The position numbers and the translations under genes were made by a program. A stretch of 64,000 bases of DNA from Paenibacillus sonchi (GTDB taxonomy: Bacteria > Bacillota > Bacilli > Paenibacillales > Paenibacillaceae): NCBI RefSeq assembly GCF_016772475.1, contig NZ_CP068595.1, forward strand, positions 3,472,001 to 3,536,000, given 5' to 3'. This document shows positions 7,901-17,154 of this stretch, piece by piece. Numbering within the stretch: position 1 is the first letter of the stretch; each line of letters opens with the position of its first letter. A model generated the notes under the pieces. It was given only the letters and a program-made list of their open reading frames with translations. It was not told the DNA's origin and made no database searches.

Positions 7901-9010
7901 TTAATTGGCGAACGTGTATGTCGGGTCGGTCAGCTGCAGTCTTTTTTTCAAATCGGAGGTTGCGTAGATCTTGTTGTCGTCCGTGATAAAGAAGGCGTCC
8001 ACCTTCTCCGGCAGCGATTCAAGATATTTCATGCCATCCTCCAGGCCCATAAGGAACACTCCGGTAGACAGGGCATCCGCATCGGTTGCGTTGGGGCTCA
8101 TAATGGTGATGCTTTTCAGCCCGTTCTGGGATGGAAAACCTGTGCGCGGGTCAAGAATGTGGTGATAACGCACACCGTCCTGCATGAAGAAACGTTCGTA
8201 TACACCGGAGGCGTCTATAACCTCATCCGAAATTTTGATGGTTCCCAGTTGGCTGCCGCGGCTTTGATCCGGGTCCTGGAGGCCGATGTTCCAGGGCGAT
8301 CCGTTAGGCTTGTTCCCAAGTGCAATAATGCTGCTGCCCCCAAGGTTGATCATTGCACTGTCGAGCCCCTGCTCTTTCAAATAATCGGCAATGCGGTCAG
8401 CTGCATACCCTTTGCCGATCCCGCCCATATCCAGCACCATGCCTTCTTTGGCCAGCTTGACGGTCTTCGCAGCCTCATCCACAATAACATCCTTATAATT
8501 GGTCAAGGCCCTGGCTTTGTCGATCTCCGCCTGAGGAGGAACCGATTCTCCGCCGCTGCCGATATTCCACAGATCCACAAGCGGGCCGATCGTCGGGTCG
8601 AACAGCCCGTCCATTTCCTCGGCGTATTTCAGCGACTGCTTAACAATATCCAGCGTTTCATCGGAGACAGCAACGGCTTCTTTGCCGGCAGCCTTATTTA
8701 CCGCATACAACTCTCCGTCTTCCTTGGTGCGGCTGAACTCTTTATCCATGCGCTCCAGCATCTGCTGGATGTCATCCATATTTTTCTGCTCGGCCTTGTC
8801 GCCGAAAACTTTGATATTCACAACGGTATCATAAATATAAAATGTCTGCTCCAGGGACTTCGTTCCGCCATCCGTAGATACCTTGGCGCCGCCGGCGGTC
8901 TCTTCCGGACTGCTGTTCTTGTCCTTGCTGCTGCCGCAGGCTGTGACAGACAGAGCGATGATAATGACGAAAACGACGAGGAGAAGTGTCGATTTTTTGT
9001 TCTTGAGCAT
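7901..9010 (-). CDS. apbE: FAD:protein FMN transferase, lipoprotein
   Basis: A 369-residue ApbE family protein. Residues 1-25 are a lipoprotein signal peptide with lipobox SVTAC, so it is anchored outside the membrane. The family signatures GGIGKGYAADRIA, the sGvYerff-like segment (DASGVYERFF) and HHILDPRTGFP are present, followed by DADALSTGVF. ApbE attaches FMN covalently to Thr residues of flavoproteins such as RnfG/NqrC or FMN-binding-domain proteins, using FAD and Mg2+. No obvious flavoprotein target gene is adjacent. It faces a terminator shared with the upstream HAD gene and is probably monocistronic. Confidence 0.94.
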   Translation of the reverse strand: MLKNKKSTLLLVVFVIIIALSVTACGSSKDKNSSPEETAGGAKVSTDGGTKSLEQTFYIYDTVVNIKVFGDKAEQKNMDDIQQMLERMDKEFSRTKEDGELYAVNKAAGKEAVAVSDETLDIVKQSLKYAEEMDGLFDPTIGPLVDLWNIGSGGESVPPQAEIDKARALTNYKDVIVDEAAKTVKLAKEGMVLDMGGIGKGYAADRIADYLKEQGLDSAMINLGGSSIIALGNKPNGSPWNIGLQDPDQSRGSQLGTIKISDEVIDASGVYERFFMQDGVRYHHILDPRTGFPSQNGLKSITIMSPNATDADALSTGVFLMGLEDGMKYLESLPEKVDAFFITDDNKIYATSDLKKRLQLTDPTYTFAN

Positions 9011-9845
9011 GTTCCACCATCCATAAAGTTAGTTTCTTGATCACATCCTTACTATAATACCCCAGATCAGCAGGCAATGGATACTTATTTCAAAAGATAA
9101 GATTTATATGTTTTGGGGGAAGCGACTTACCCCTTATTTCATTGTATTGGAAATTATACAGTGAAAAAAGTGCGGATATCTTGGAAGCCTAACAGGATAT
9201 AGGCGATGTAGAAGGATTGGGCGCCATCAGCGGACTGGAGCGGACAGAGGAGCCCTTATTTTGCCAAAAATCTTGTTTTATCAGCGGTTACGGACTCAGG
9301 AGCCGTTATATCGTTCGATGGAGCCTGAAATAAAGGGGAAAAGGACAAATAAAGGCATCTCGGTCCGTTGTCCTGCGGAATCGACGAATCTTCTATCCAT
9401 AACGGCTTTCCTGTCCGCAACGGCTGCGGAAGATCGTGAAGGGGAGCGCATCGTGTCTGCAGAATGCCCCACACCATAATCATACGGCCCACATGCATGT
9501 CTTAACTACGCGGTCTGAGCAAGAGTTGTGCAACAAGGTGAGCGCTAAGCAATTCAAAAGCCGCTAAGCCTGTATAGTACAACGATCCGTCTTCAGCATG
9601 CCCCCGTTGATTTTGGAGGGTGGGGAGTCCCTGCGGCCGTAAGCCCCATGTTATTATTCACCCGCCAGGGTGATTTTGTTGTGACATTTTGGGCATAAGA
9701 AATAGGGGGATTCAAGTGTGGGATAAAAAATTAATTAAAATTGTTGTCATATCGGCGCAGACATGTTAAATTGATTTATGACCGACTGACCAAAAATAAA
9801 ATTTAGTCAATTATTGACTGTTTAGGAAGGAAAGGAGCTTGAGTC
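9011..9845. other. Long intergenic region between apbE and the TetR gene
   Basis: No convincing gene in about 830 bp. The stretch 9225-9475 resembles the degenerate repeat near 5035-5060 (AGCGGACAGAGGAGC, then CTTATTTT). A hairpin TCACCC-GCCA-GGGTGA followed by TTTTG lies at 9658-9677, about 80 bp after a TATAGT hexamer, so a short transcript there is possible but weak. The final 50 bp hold the operator of the TetR gene. Confidence 0.45.
9805..9819. promoter_or_regulatory. Palindromic operator upstream of the TetR gene
   Basis: AGTCAAT-T-ATTGACT is a perfect 7+1+7 inverted repeat 26 bp before the start codon. A GACTGACC half-site lies at 9784-9791. This is typical of TetR autoregulation and is the probable target of the downstream product. 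Confidence 0.6.
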
Positions 9846-10418
9846 ATGTCTATCGACCGCAAAGCATTAATTCTGCAGGCAGCGACCAAATCCTTTGTAC
9901 AGTTTGGCTATAAAGCCACGACTATGGATCAAGTGTCCAAGATCGCGAATGTAGGCAAAGGCACGATTTATACCTTTTTCAAAACCAAGGAAGAATTATT
10001 CGAAGAAATTCTGGACAAGGCCTCCCAGGAGCTGACCTCGGTCATGAACCGTTTGGCGGCGGAGGACAACACTTTTATCCAGAAGCTGTTCAATCTGCTC
10101 GACTCCATTCTGGAATTCCGCTCCGATCATGAGCTGTTCGTCAAGCTGGCGCAGGAAGTGCGCGATATCGGGACTGTCCAGGCGCTTGAAGGAGTTAAGC
10201 GGATGGAGGAATATGCGCTGGATTTCCTGCGGCAGCAGATTGAGCAGGCAATGGAGCGCGGGGAAGTGAAGCCCTGTGATGCCAGCGTGGCAGCGTTTAT
10301 GATTTTCCGGCTATACCTGGCTTTGACCACTGAATGGAACAAGGAACATGAGCCCTTGGACAAAAACCGGATCAAGGAGCATATGATTCTGTTTATTTCA
10401 AATGGCATACTTATCTAG
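9846..10418 (+). CDS. TetR/AcrR regulator (YhgD-like)
   Basis: A 190-residue TetR protein. The N-terminal helix-turn-helix (ILQAATKSFVQFGYKATTMD, then VGKGTIYTFFKTKEELFEEI) is canonical, and an alpha-helical ligand/dimer domain follows. It is preceded by AAAGGAG and by a perfect palindrome at 9805-9819, suggesting autorepression. The next gene encodes a YhgE-type membrane protein, the same pairing as B. subtilis yhgD-yhgE, so control of that gene is inferred. The inducer is unknown. Confidence 0.88.
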   Translation: MSIDRKALILQAATKSFVQFGYKATTMDQVSKIANVGKGTIYTFFKTKEELFEEILDKASQELTSVMNRLAAEDNTFIQKLFNLLDSILEFRSDHELFVKLAQEVRDIGTVQALEGVKRMEEYALDFLRQQIEQAMERGEVKPCDASVAAFMIFRLYLALTTEWNKEHEPLDKNRIKEHMILFISNGILI

Positions 10419-10520
10419 AAGCCAAGCCATACAGCCTGCAAGGGCTATTTTTTTCCAATAGTTATGATTGATTATGAAAATTTTCACGAATTTACAAACA
10501 AGAGATAGAAGGTGCCGGCA

Positions 10521-12614
10521 ATGAAAGCTATTACTGTGTTTCTGAAGGATATGAAAATACTTTTGACCAAGCCCATGCTTGTGCTCACTTTACTGGGTGT
10601 TGCGGCGTTGCCGATGCTGTACAGCAGCTTTTTGGTGGATGCGTCCTGGGACCCGTACGGCAATACGGGCAAGCTCCCTGTTGCTGTTGTTAACCTGGAT
10701 AAGGGAGCTGTCTATGAAGGCAAATCCATGGAAGTGGGAAAGGACTTCGTGGATGAGCTGAAGGATAACGACGACTTCAAGTGGAATTTCGTTAATGCGG
10801 CTGAAGCCGAGGACGGCATGGCCCATAACCGTTATTATATGACCATTACGATTCCCGCCAACTTTTCGGAAAATGCGACAACACTGACTGCGGAGCATCC
10901 GGTTCAGGCGGAGATTGTGTTCGAGCCGAACAGCGATTATAACTTTGTCGCCGGGCAAATCGGCAACAGTGCGATGAGCAAGCTGAAGGCAAAGCTGTCG
11001 ACCCAGATAACAGCAGCCTATACCCGCAGTATGTTCGAGCAGGTGGACACGATCTCGGAAGGCCTTGGAGATGCAGGCGAAGGTGCAACTGCGCTCAAGG
11101 ATGGAGCAGGCAAGCTGCAGGGCGGGTTGTCCACGCTGAAGACCAACCTGAACAAGCTGGCCAGCGGCACAACCGAGCTGCAAAGCGGACTGAAGCTGCT
11201 GTATAACGGCGCAGACAGTCTGAAGCAAGGCACAGGTACACTCACGCAGGGAACAACAGACTTGGCCGGCGGATTAAGCCAGCTGGTCAAGGCTGAACAG
11301 CAGCTCCAGACGGGTGCTGTGAAATCGCAGAAAGGCGCGGCACAGCTGAACGAAGGGCTGCTGGCCTCGAAGACGGGCAGCAGCCAGCTGAAAGAGGGAC
11401 TGACCGCGTCTGAAGCGGCCAGCAGCCAGCTTGCCGCCGGTGCGGATCAGGTGGCCAAGGGGCTGGAGCAGATGATGGCGGCAACGCCCGGCCTGCAGGA
11501 GAATGAGCAGTTCCAGCAGCTGCTGGCTGCAAGCCGGCAGGTTGCCGCAGGCAGCCAGCAGCTGCACACCGGACAGGAGCAGCTGCTGGCCGGCAGTACG
11601 AAGCTGGACGCAGGACAGCAGCAATTGGCTGCAGGCGCCAAGCAGTTAAGCGATGGCGGCTCCCAGCTGGCCACAGGGCTGCAGACCTTTGGCCAGAAGT
11701 TGAATCAGGCCAGCGCAGGCGGAAGCAAGCTGGCTGCCGGGGCTGCGGCGCTGAATAAAGGCGCCGTCCAGCTGGGGCAAGGGCTGACCAAGCTTGCGGG
11801 AGGCGTAGACGGCCTCTCTGAAGGAGCGGTCAAGCTGAAGGATGGAGCGGGAGAGCTGAATGACGGCGCCGGCAAGCTGGCCAACGGCAGCGGTGAACTG
11901 GCGGAGAAGCTGACCGACGCCGCAGCGGATACCTCCAGCGTGAAATCCGGGGATGATACGGTGAACATGTTCGCCGAGCCCGTGAAGCTCACAGAGAAGA
12001 CGGATCATAAGCTGGATCATTATGGACTGGGAATCGCGCCGTATTTCTTGTCGCTTGCCCTGTTCGTGGGAGCGCTGGTGTTCAGTACTGTATTCTCACT
12101 GCGCGATTCGAATGTGCCGGGCGCTTCGCCGATGGGCCGATTCCTGAGCCGGACGCTCACCTTCGTGATGGTCAGCATTCTCCAGTCCCTACTTGCCGAT
12201 ATTGTCCTATTATGCGGCCTGAAGCTGGAGGTACAGAGCGCACCACTCTTCTTCCTGTTCACGCTGATCGTCAGCTTCAGCTTCACGATGATTGTTCAGG
12301 CACTGGTTACGTGGCTGGATAATCCGGGACGCTTCCTGGCGATTGTACTGATGATCTTCCAGCTCACTTCAAGCGCCGGCACCTTCCCGCTGGAGATGCT
12401 GCCAGGCTGGATGCAGAAGGTCAATCCTTGGCTGCCCATGACGCACAGCATCGTCGGCTACAAGGCAATCATCGGCAGCGGAGACTATGCTTTGATGAGA
12501 GAGCAAATCGTCTACTTGCTGATTTGCGCCGTGATCTTCCTGGCGCTCACCTTCCTGTACTTTGCACGCCAGAACAAGCGCACTGCAGCGCCTTCTAAGG
12601 AGCTTGCGGTCTAG
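10521..12614 (+). CDS. yhgE: YhgE/Pip-family membrane protein
   Basis: A protein of about 697 residues with the YhgE/phage infection protein architecture: one N-terminal transmembrane helix (LVLTLLGVAALPMLYSSFLV), a long extracellular region with repeated LxxGxxQLxxG motifs (residues about 180-480) predicted as a beta or coiled stalk, and five or six C-terminal transmembrane helices resembling an ABC-2 permease. In Lactococcus, Pip is a phage receptor; other members relate to type VII/ESX-like or efflux functions, so the role here is uncertain. The ATG at 10521 has GAAGGTG 8 nt upstream. The TetR gene lies 100 bp upstream. Confidence 0.88.
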   Translation: MKAITVFLKDMKILLTKPMLVLTLLGVAALPMLYSSFLVDASWDPYGNTGKLPVAVVNLDKGAVYEGKSMEVGKDFVDELKDNDDFKWNFVNAAEAEDGMAHNRYYMTITIPANFSENATTLTAEHPVQAEIVFEPNSDYNFVAGQIGNSAMSKLKAKLSTQITAAYTRSMFEQVDTISEGLGDAGEGATALKDGAGKLQGGLSTLKTNLNKLASGTTELQSGLKLLYNGADSLKQGTGTLTQGTTDLAGGLSQLVKAEQQLQTGAVKSQKGAAQLNEGLLASKTGSSQLKEGLTASEAASSQLAAGADQVAKGLEQMMAATPGLQENEQFQQLLAASRQVAAGSQQLHTGQEQLLAGSTKLDAGQQQLAAGAKQLSDGGSQLATGLQTFGQKLNQASAGGSKLAAGAAALNKGAVQLGQGLTKLAGGVDGLSEGAVKLKDGAGELNDGAGKLANGSGELAEKLTDAAADTSSVKSGDDTVNMFAEPVKLTEKTDHKLDHYGLGIAPYFLSLALFVGALVFSTVFSLRDSNVPGASPMGRFLSRTLTFVMVSILQSLLADIVLLCGLKLEVQSAPLFFLFTLIVSFSFTMIVQALVTWLDNPGRFLAIVLMIFQLTSSAGTFPLEMLPGWMQKVNPWLPMTHSIVGYKAIIGSGDYALMREQIVYLLICAVIFLALTFLYFARQNKRTAAPSKELAV

Positions 12615-12729
12615 GGCAACCCTTGGTGAAGCAAGGATGTGTGAAGGGTCAGCTTCGCTAGGCGGCGGCTGAGCGAAAGATCAGGCATACCGCAAGAGTC
12701 CCGCCCTTATGGCGGAACTGGACGAAATG

Positions 12730-12868
12730 TCAGACATATTACGAAAGCCCCGCCGAAGGGAAAGCGGAATAAAACTTCAGACATATTACGGAAACTTCCG
12801 CCCTGAGAGGGAGGCCACTGAAAAACTAGCTTTACAGTGACCTCCTTATGGGGAACGGGAGTTTTTTT
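12730..12868. repeat. Short direct repeats and terminator-like hairpin after yhgE
   Basis: TCAGACATATTACG occurs at 12730-12743 and again at 12777-12790. An 11-position inverted repeat with one mismatch (GGAGGCCACTG at 12810-12820, CAGTGACCTCC at 12835-12845) follows, with a seven-T run at 12862-12868. The hairpin may end yhgE transcription; the repeats look like dispersed intergenic elements. Confidence 0.55.
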
Positions 12869-12940
12869 GTTCTTTTACTCTTATTGTTCAGGAATTATGA
12901 TTTTCTTCTATTGTAGGTATGGCGTAAAGACTGGGAGTTA

Positions 12941-13110
12941 AGTAGGAGGGGGAAGGAAAGGGTGCAAGGAAGGAAGCAAGAGAGCAAGGAAGTAAGGAAG
13001 GATGGATGGAGGTAAGGAAGTAAATAAGGAAAGAATTAAGAAAGGAAAAGTACAAGTAAAAGTACAAGTAAAAGAAAGAAGGGGAAGGGGGAAGGACGCA
13101 AGGAAGGGAC
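12941..13110. repeat. Homopurine tract
   Basis: About 170 bp of nearly uninterrupted A and G on the plus strand, built from GGAAGG, AAGGAAG and AAGTAAGG units, with a tandem AAGTACAAGTAA pair near 13048-13075. There is no coding potential. Such mirror-like purine tracts can form triplex (H-DNA) structures. Confidence 0.8.
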
Positions 13111-13136
13111 TGTCCGCGAGAGTTGCAGGGAGGTGA

Positions 13137-13318
13137 AGTGGAATTAGTTCACTTAAATCGGCAAAAAAGCATTAAGCAGAGGGAATAGTGGGAAAAAGTA
13201 AAGTTATTTTAAGCGAATTTCCCTGTATTGCGGGCAATCGGCCGGATTAGTTGTCCTTTTTCCATCTAACACCTCTGGAAAAGGGGCATGAAGGAGATTT
13301 AAGTTTACTTTTTCCACT
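13137..13318. repeat. Dispersed intergenic repeat with inverted AAAAAG/CTTTTTCC motifs
   Basis: Contains GGGAAAAAGTAAAGTTATTT, GGATTAGTTGTCCTTTTTCC and TTACTTTTTCCACTT. The same motifs recur at 35974-36206, so this is a dispersed, degenerate intergenic element rather than a unique sequence. No gene is seen. Confidence 0.65.
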
Positions 13319-13446
13319 TGGGCCTGCTGGCGGGTAACCTAAAAACTTATAATGCAAAACGGCTATGCAATCCAATGAAGGACGGCATAGCCGTTAGGTC
13401 CAGGGCAACCCGGTCCATGCATGGATTCCCGGCAGCTGGCGCGTGC

Positions 13447-14379
13447 CTAGTCCAGCATATACTCACGGTACTTGTTCTTGCGGGGGTTCAGTACGAAGAG
13501 AATGCCGCTGAGGTAGCCTGAAACGGCATTGAAGTTGCGCTTCAATGTCGATTTGCCGGTTAGATAGGTCAGCGTCCACAGCAGGGCGGCATAATTTTTC
13601 ACCGGAGCTTTGCGCAGATTCAGCAGATAATAATGGTTGACGGCCGTGGCCCGCGCGACCCGGCCCGCCTTGTCACGGGAGCTTGGAGACTCGTGGTGGG
13701 TAATCTTCATATCCGGATTGATCACTAGCTTGCCGTATTTGCTGGCCAGATGGCACATATAAATATCGTCAGCCACTGCATAGCTGGTCATCCAGGGATA
13801 AGGCTTCATGTCCTTCAGTGCCGAAGCACGGAAGGACATATTGCAGCCGTGGAAAAAATCCGTTTCAAAGGTATCCTCTGTCTCTCCCCAGAGCAGCAGA
13901 GAGCCTGCAAGTGTGCTGGCAGACAGCCGGCCGGGCGAAGCCGACATTTGGCAGGTCAGCATACCGAGCAGCTTGCCGGATCTGCTGCTGGACATGCCTT
14001 TGGCTATGCCTCCGACCCCGACGATTGACTTGTCCGTCGCGTAGGTATCCAGCATCCGGCGGATATACAGCGGATCATCCAGTTCGGCATCGTCGTCGAA
14101 GCTGAGCAGAATGTCTCCATCGATGAGTCCCAGTGCCTCATACCGGGAGAGCCAGACACCGGGCTTGGTTTTGCGGTAATAACGCAGCTCCGCTTGAGGC
14201 ATCCGGTTCAGCACTTTGCGGAAGTACTCCAGCACCTGCTCCTCAATATCGCCATCGTCCACAATCAGCAGCTCAATCGAGACATCTTCAAGATCGGTCT
14301 GCCTGCCGATAGACTCAATGCACAGCGTAAGATCTTTGATCCGGTTGCGCGTGGGAATTACGATAGACACATCATGCAT
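13447..14379 (-). CDS. Family 2 glycosyltransferase
   Basis: About 310 residues of a GT-A fold glycosyltransferase. It starts with VSIVIPTRNR, and contains the nucleotide-binding LLIVDDGD, the DxD-like SFDDDAELDD that binds the metal, a HGCNMSFRA acceptor-loop motif, and a C-terminal helical region without clear membrane spans. Family members transfer sugars from NDP-sugars to polysaccharides, teichoic acid or lipids. The start ATG at 14379 is preceded by GAAGGAG; the frame extends further upstream but without ribosome signals. It diverges from another glycosyltransferase gene, suggesting a small surface-polysaccharide locus. Confidence 0.85.
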   Translation of the reverse strand: MHDVSIVIPTRNRIKDLTLCIESIGRQTDLEDVSIELLIVDDGDIEEQVLEYFRKVLNRMPQAELRYYRKTKPGVWLSRYEALGLIDGDILLSFDDDAELDDPLYIRRMLDTYATDKSIVGVGGIAKGMSSSRSGKLLGMLTCQMSASPGRLSASTLAGSLLLWGETEDTFETDFFHGCNMSFRASALKDMKPYPWMTSYAVADDIYMCHLASKYGKLVINPDMKITHHESPSSRDKAGRVARATAVNHYYLLNLRKAPVKNYAALLWTLTYLTGKSTLKRNFNAVSGYLSGILFVLNPRKNKYREYMLD

Positions 14380-14590
14380 GCCGCTGACTCCTTCCGGGAC
14401 GCGCCTCGCGTCCGCTTTACCATAATATAATGCACCGAAACTTCTTGTTGCTCTAAGTGTACCCCCCTTCAGGTAGGGCGTATATACCACTTTCGTTTAC
14501 TTTTTTTTATAGCGTTTACGATTATAATGATTAGGAAAATAGTTGCAGATCATTTTGAGTAGTACGAACTATTTGGACCAAGCTTAGATC

Positions 14591-14775
14591 TATGCTTCCG
14601 GGGCCAGTTTTGCGAAATGGATCTAGGAAGCTTAAGCTAATCAAAACTAATGTGTATGCTTCCGAAGTCAGTTTTTCGCAGCAGATGCAGGGAGTAGATG
14701 CTAAAAAACTTAAGTGTATGCTTCCGAAGCCAGTTTTGCGAAATGGATTCAGGAAGCTTAAGCTATCAAAACTTT
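14591..14775. repeat. Three-copy direct repeat upstream of a glycosyltransferase
   Basis: Copies start at 14591, 14655 and 14717. Copies 1 and 3 share TATGCTTCCG, then GCCAGTTTTGCGAAATGGAT and AGGAAGCTTAAGCTA almost exactly; copy 2 is diverged. The array occupies most of the 5' region of the glycosyltransferase gene, ending just before its ribosome binding site. A reading frame through it would give a repeated MLPxPVLRNGxRKLKL peptide, for which I see no independent support. Confidence 0.8.
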
Positions 14776-14789
14776 AAGGAGGAGACGTT

Positions 14790-16075
14790 ATGCATGTCGG
14801 GATCTTTATGCATACCAATTACTTTGAAGATTTCTTCGTAAAAGGCCTGGGTCTCAGTGAAGAGGAATATGTAAGTTCGTATCATAACGATTTTTCTTTC
14901 GACTATGCGCGTCTTTTACATACCAAAGGCATCCGCACCACCATCTACAATTTCACCCGGGTCGGCGATGAGGTCCGCACTTACCGGCATGGCATTGTGG
15001 ATTGCACCGTTAAATTCATCCCTGTGGGCAGACTATATAAATCGTATTGCCTGATCCCGCTTTCCCACCGGACACCCATCGGCAAATTTATCTCTCAATA
15101 TATATCCACCATTCAAAAGGATCTGGCCGGAATTTTGCGCGGGGACGGGATCAGCCTGATTTATGCCCAGGAATATGCCTCCGGACGTTTTGAACGGCTG
15201 GCTTCAACGGCCAAGGAACTGAACATTCCAATCATAGCCGCCTATCACGGGGCAGCATACATAAATGGATACTGCCTATTAAGAAGCATACGCTGCACAA
15301 GGCTTCCTTTTTGACAACGCTTAACGAGGATGAGCAGAAAAGCATGGTCAGCCACTTCCCGCATCTCGCGGAACGGATACGGCTGCTGCCCAATTTTGTG
15401 AATTCAGCGATTTTTTACAGGCGGGACAAGGAGCAGGCGCTGGCGGAGCTTGGGCTGGACCCGGAGAACAGGTATTTGATTACGGTGGGCCGTTTATTCG
15501 AATATCAGAAGGGGCATTCCCTGCTGGTTCAAGCTGCGGAGCAGCTCAGGCATATTCCGGACCTGAAGATACTGATCGCCGGCGGCGGGCCGGATGAGCA
15601 GAGCCTAAGGACGCTGATTAAGGAAAAAAATCTGGAGGACCGCATAATTCTCCTCGGCACGATCCGCAACAAGGATGTTCTGGCCAGCTACTACAGTGTT
15701 TCCGAGCTGTTCGTGCTGCCTTCCCGGTATGAAGGGCTGCCGCTGGTCATCCTGGAAGCCGGGGCCTGCGGGCTTCCGACGGTTGCTTTTAATGTAATGG
15801 GGGTGCGCGGACTGGTTCAGGATGGGGTAAGCGGCCTGCTCGCCGAAGGGCTGCAGCCGTCCGCACTGGCGGCCTCACTGGATACATTGCTCGGAAACCC
15901 GGAGCTGTGTGCGGAGATGGGAGAAGCTGCCCTGCAGATCGTCCGCTCTGACTACTCAGAGGAGATTATCGGGGCACGGCTGTATAACCTGCTGCAGGAA
16001 AGCCTGGGACTCGATCCTTCGGCAACCCAAATTGGCGGCGACAGCTTCGCGCCGGAGCTGGGCACACCCGTGTAA
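14790..16075 (+). CDS. Family 4 glycosyltransferase (frameshifted)
   Basis: Two adjacent frames make one GT-B glycosyltransferase of about 428 residues. The first 158 codons give the N-terminal Rossmann half (YAQEYASGRFERLA). From about 15266 the other frame resumes (WILPIKKHTLHKASFLTTLN), then the GT4 core VGRLFEYQKGH, IAGGGPDEQSL, and the donor-binding PSRYEGLPLVILEAGACGLP with its ExxxxxxxE motif. One extra A in the AAA at 15263-15265 restores a single frame. GT4 enzymes move a sugar from an NDP donor to a growing polysaccharide or lipid; the target is unknown. AAGGAGGAG precedes the ATG, and a three-copy repeat lies upstream. Confidence 0.78.
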
Positions 16076-16211
16076 ACAGCTTGCTTGTATGGAGCAATTT
16101 CATGTATACAATCGAATGATCATGAGCATTATATCTCACGCTCAGTGATTGAACTGTGAACCGCGGCGGAAGAAATATACTTGTAATTTTCAGTTTTTAA
16201 CTATACAATTG

Positions 16212-16250
16212 TAAGTGATATATACTTATGTAAGTGAGATATATTAAGTT
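16212..16250. promoter_or_regulatory. Candidate operator upstream of the DsbA-like gene
   Basis: TAAGT (16212) with ACTTA (16224) forms an inverted repeat around GATATAT, and the TAAGTGA/GATATAT motif is repeated from 16231. The spacing and TAAGT/ACTTA core resemble sites of HxlR or MarR-type regulators, but the regulator is not identified. Confidence 0.4.
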
Positions 16251-16273
16251 ACTAAGATTCAGGAGGAATCCCC

Positions 16274-16996
16274 ATGAGAATAGATGTATGGTCCGATAAT
16301 GCCTGTCCATTCTGTTATATCGGCAAAAGACGGCTGGAGCACGCGCTGAGCCAGTTCGAAGGACAAGAGAAGGTAGAAGTGGTCTTCCGCAGCTTCCAGC
16401 TCGATCCGGGTGCACCAGTGCAGGCAACCCAGGATATTTATGATATGCTGGCTGCCAAATATGGAATGACCCGCGAGAAAGCGATAGCCACGAACGCACA
16501 ACTGGCAGAGCAAGCCAAAGGTGTGGGTCTGGAGTTTAACTTTGATACCGTGCAGAATACGAACACTTTTGACAGCCACCGTTTGAGCCATTTTGCTGCT
16601 TCAAAAGGCAAAGGCGCCGAGATGTCGGAGCGGCTGCTGCGTGCTTATTTTACCGATGGGCATAATCTGGCAGACCGTGAGGAGCTGGCTTCTCTGGCTG
16701 CCGAGGTTGGGCTGGATGCAGCAGAAGCTGCAGCGATGCTGGAAACCGACGCCTACACGGATGCAGTGGACACCGATATTGCGGAAGCACAGCGGCTGAA
16801 TATCACGGGCGTACCATTCTTCGTATTCAATAATAAATATGCCGTATCAGGCGCTCAGCCGGGTCCGGTCTTCTCCGAGGTGCTGGATACCGTCTGGGCT
16901 GAAGAGAAGAATGCGCCTGAGCTTCAGGTGATCGGACAACCTAAGTCCAAGGCCCCGGATGCCGAAGGCTGCGACGACGGCTCCTGCAGCATCTGA
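16274..16996 (+). CDS. DsbA-family oxidoreductase (FrnE-like)
   Basis: A 240-residue thioredoxin-fold protein with the CPFC redox motif at residues 11-14 (NACPFCYIGKRRLE), a helical insertion, and the cis-Pro segment ITGVPFFVFNNKYAVSGAQ near residue 180. The C-terminus ends in CDDGSCSI, a second Cys pair seen in the FrnE group. There is no signal peptide, so it is a cytoplasmic dithiol oxidoreductase rather than an exported DsbA. FrnE proteins are linked to oxidative or thiol stress; the substrate here is unknown. A GAGGAATCC ribosome site precedes the ATG, and a tandem TAAGT motif lies upstream. Confidence 0.88.
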   Translation: MRIDVWSDNACPFCYIGKRRLEHALSQFEGQEKVEVVFRSFQLDPGAPVQATQDIYDMLAAKYGMTREKAIATNAQLAEQAKGVGLEFNFDTVQNTNTFDSHRLSHFAASKGKGAEMSERLLRAYFTDGHNLADREELASLAAEVGLDAAEAAAMLETDAYTDAVDTDIAEAQRLNITGVPFFVFNNKYAVSGAQPGPVFSEVLDTVWAEEKNAPELQVIGQPKSKAPDAEGCDDGSCSI

Positions 16997-17070
16997 CAGG
17001 CAGATGCCCAGTCTGGGGCAGCCTGCCCGGACCCTTGGCTGATTGGCACAGCCTGAATGCAGCGCACCAA

Positions 17071-17112
17071 AGCCCCCTGCCGTTAGTGAATGCTAACGGC
17101 AGGGGGCTTTTT
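17071..17112. terminator. Strong bidirectional terminator
   Basis: A 16-bp perfect stem (AGCCCCCTGCCGTTAG with its complement at 17093-17108) and a T run on the plus strand. It separates the convergent oxidoreductase and oleate hydratase genes. Confidence 0.9.
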
Positions 17113-17154
17113 CTAATGCTGCTGGATGTTATATCGGAACCTGGAGCAGCAGGC

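Noticed and set aside
14592..14777. A repeated MLPxPVLRNG peptide frame in the three-copy repeat
   Set aside because: The frame follows the DNA repeat, copy 2 disrupts the peptide pattern, and there is no ribosome site.
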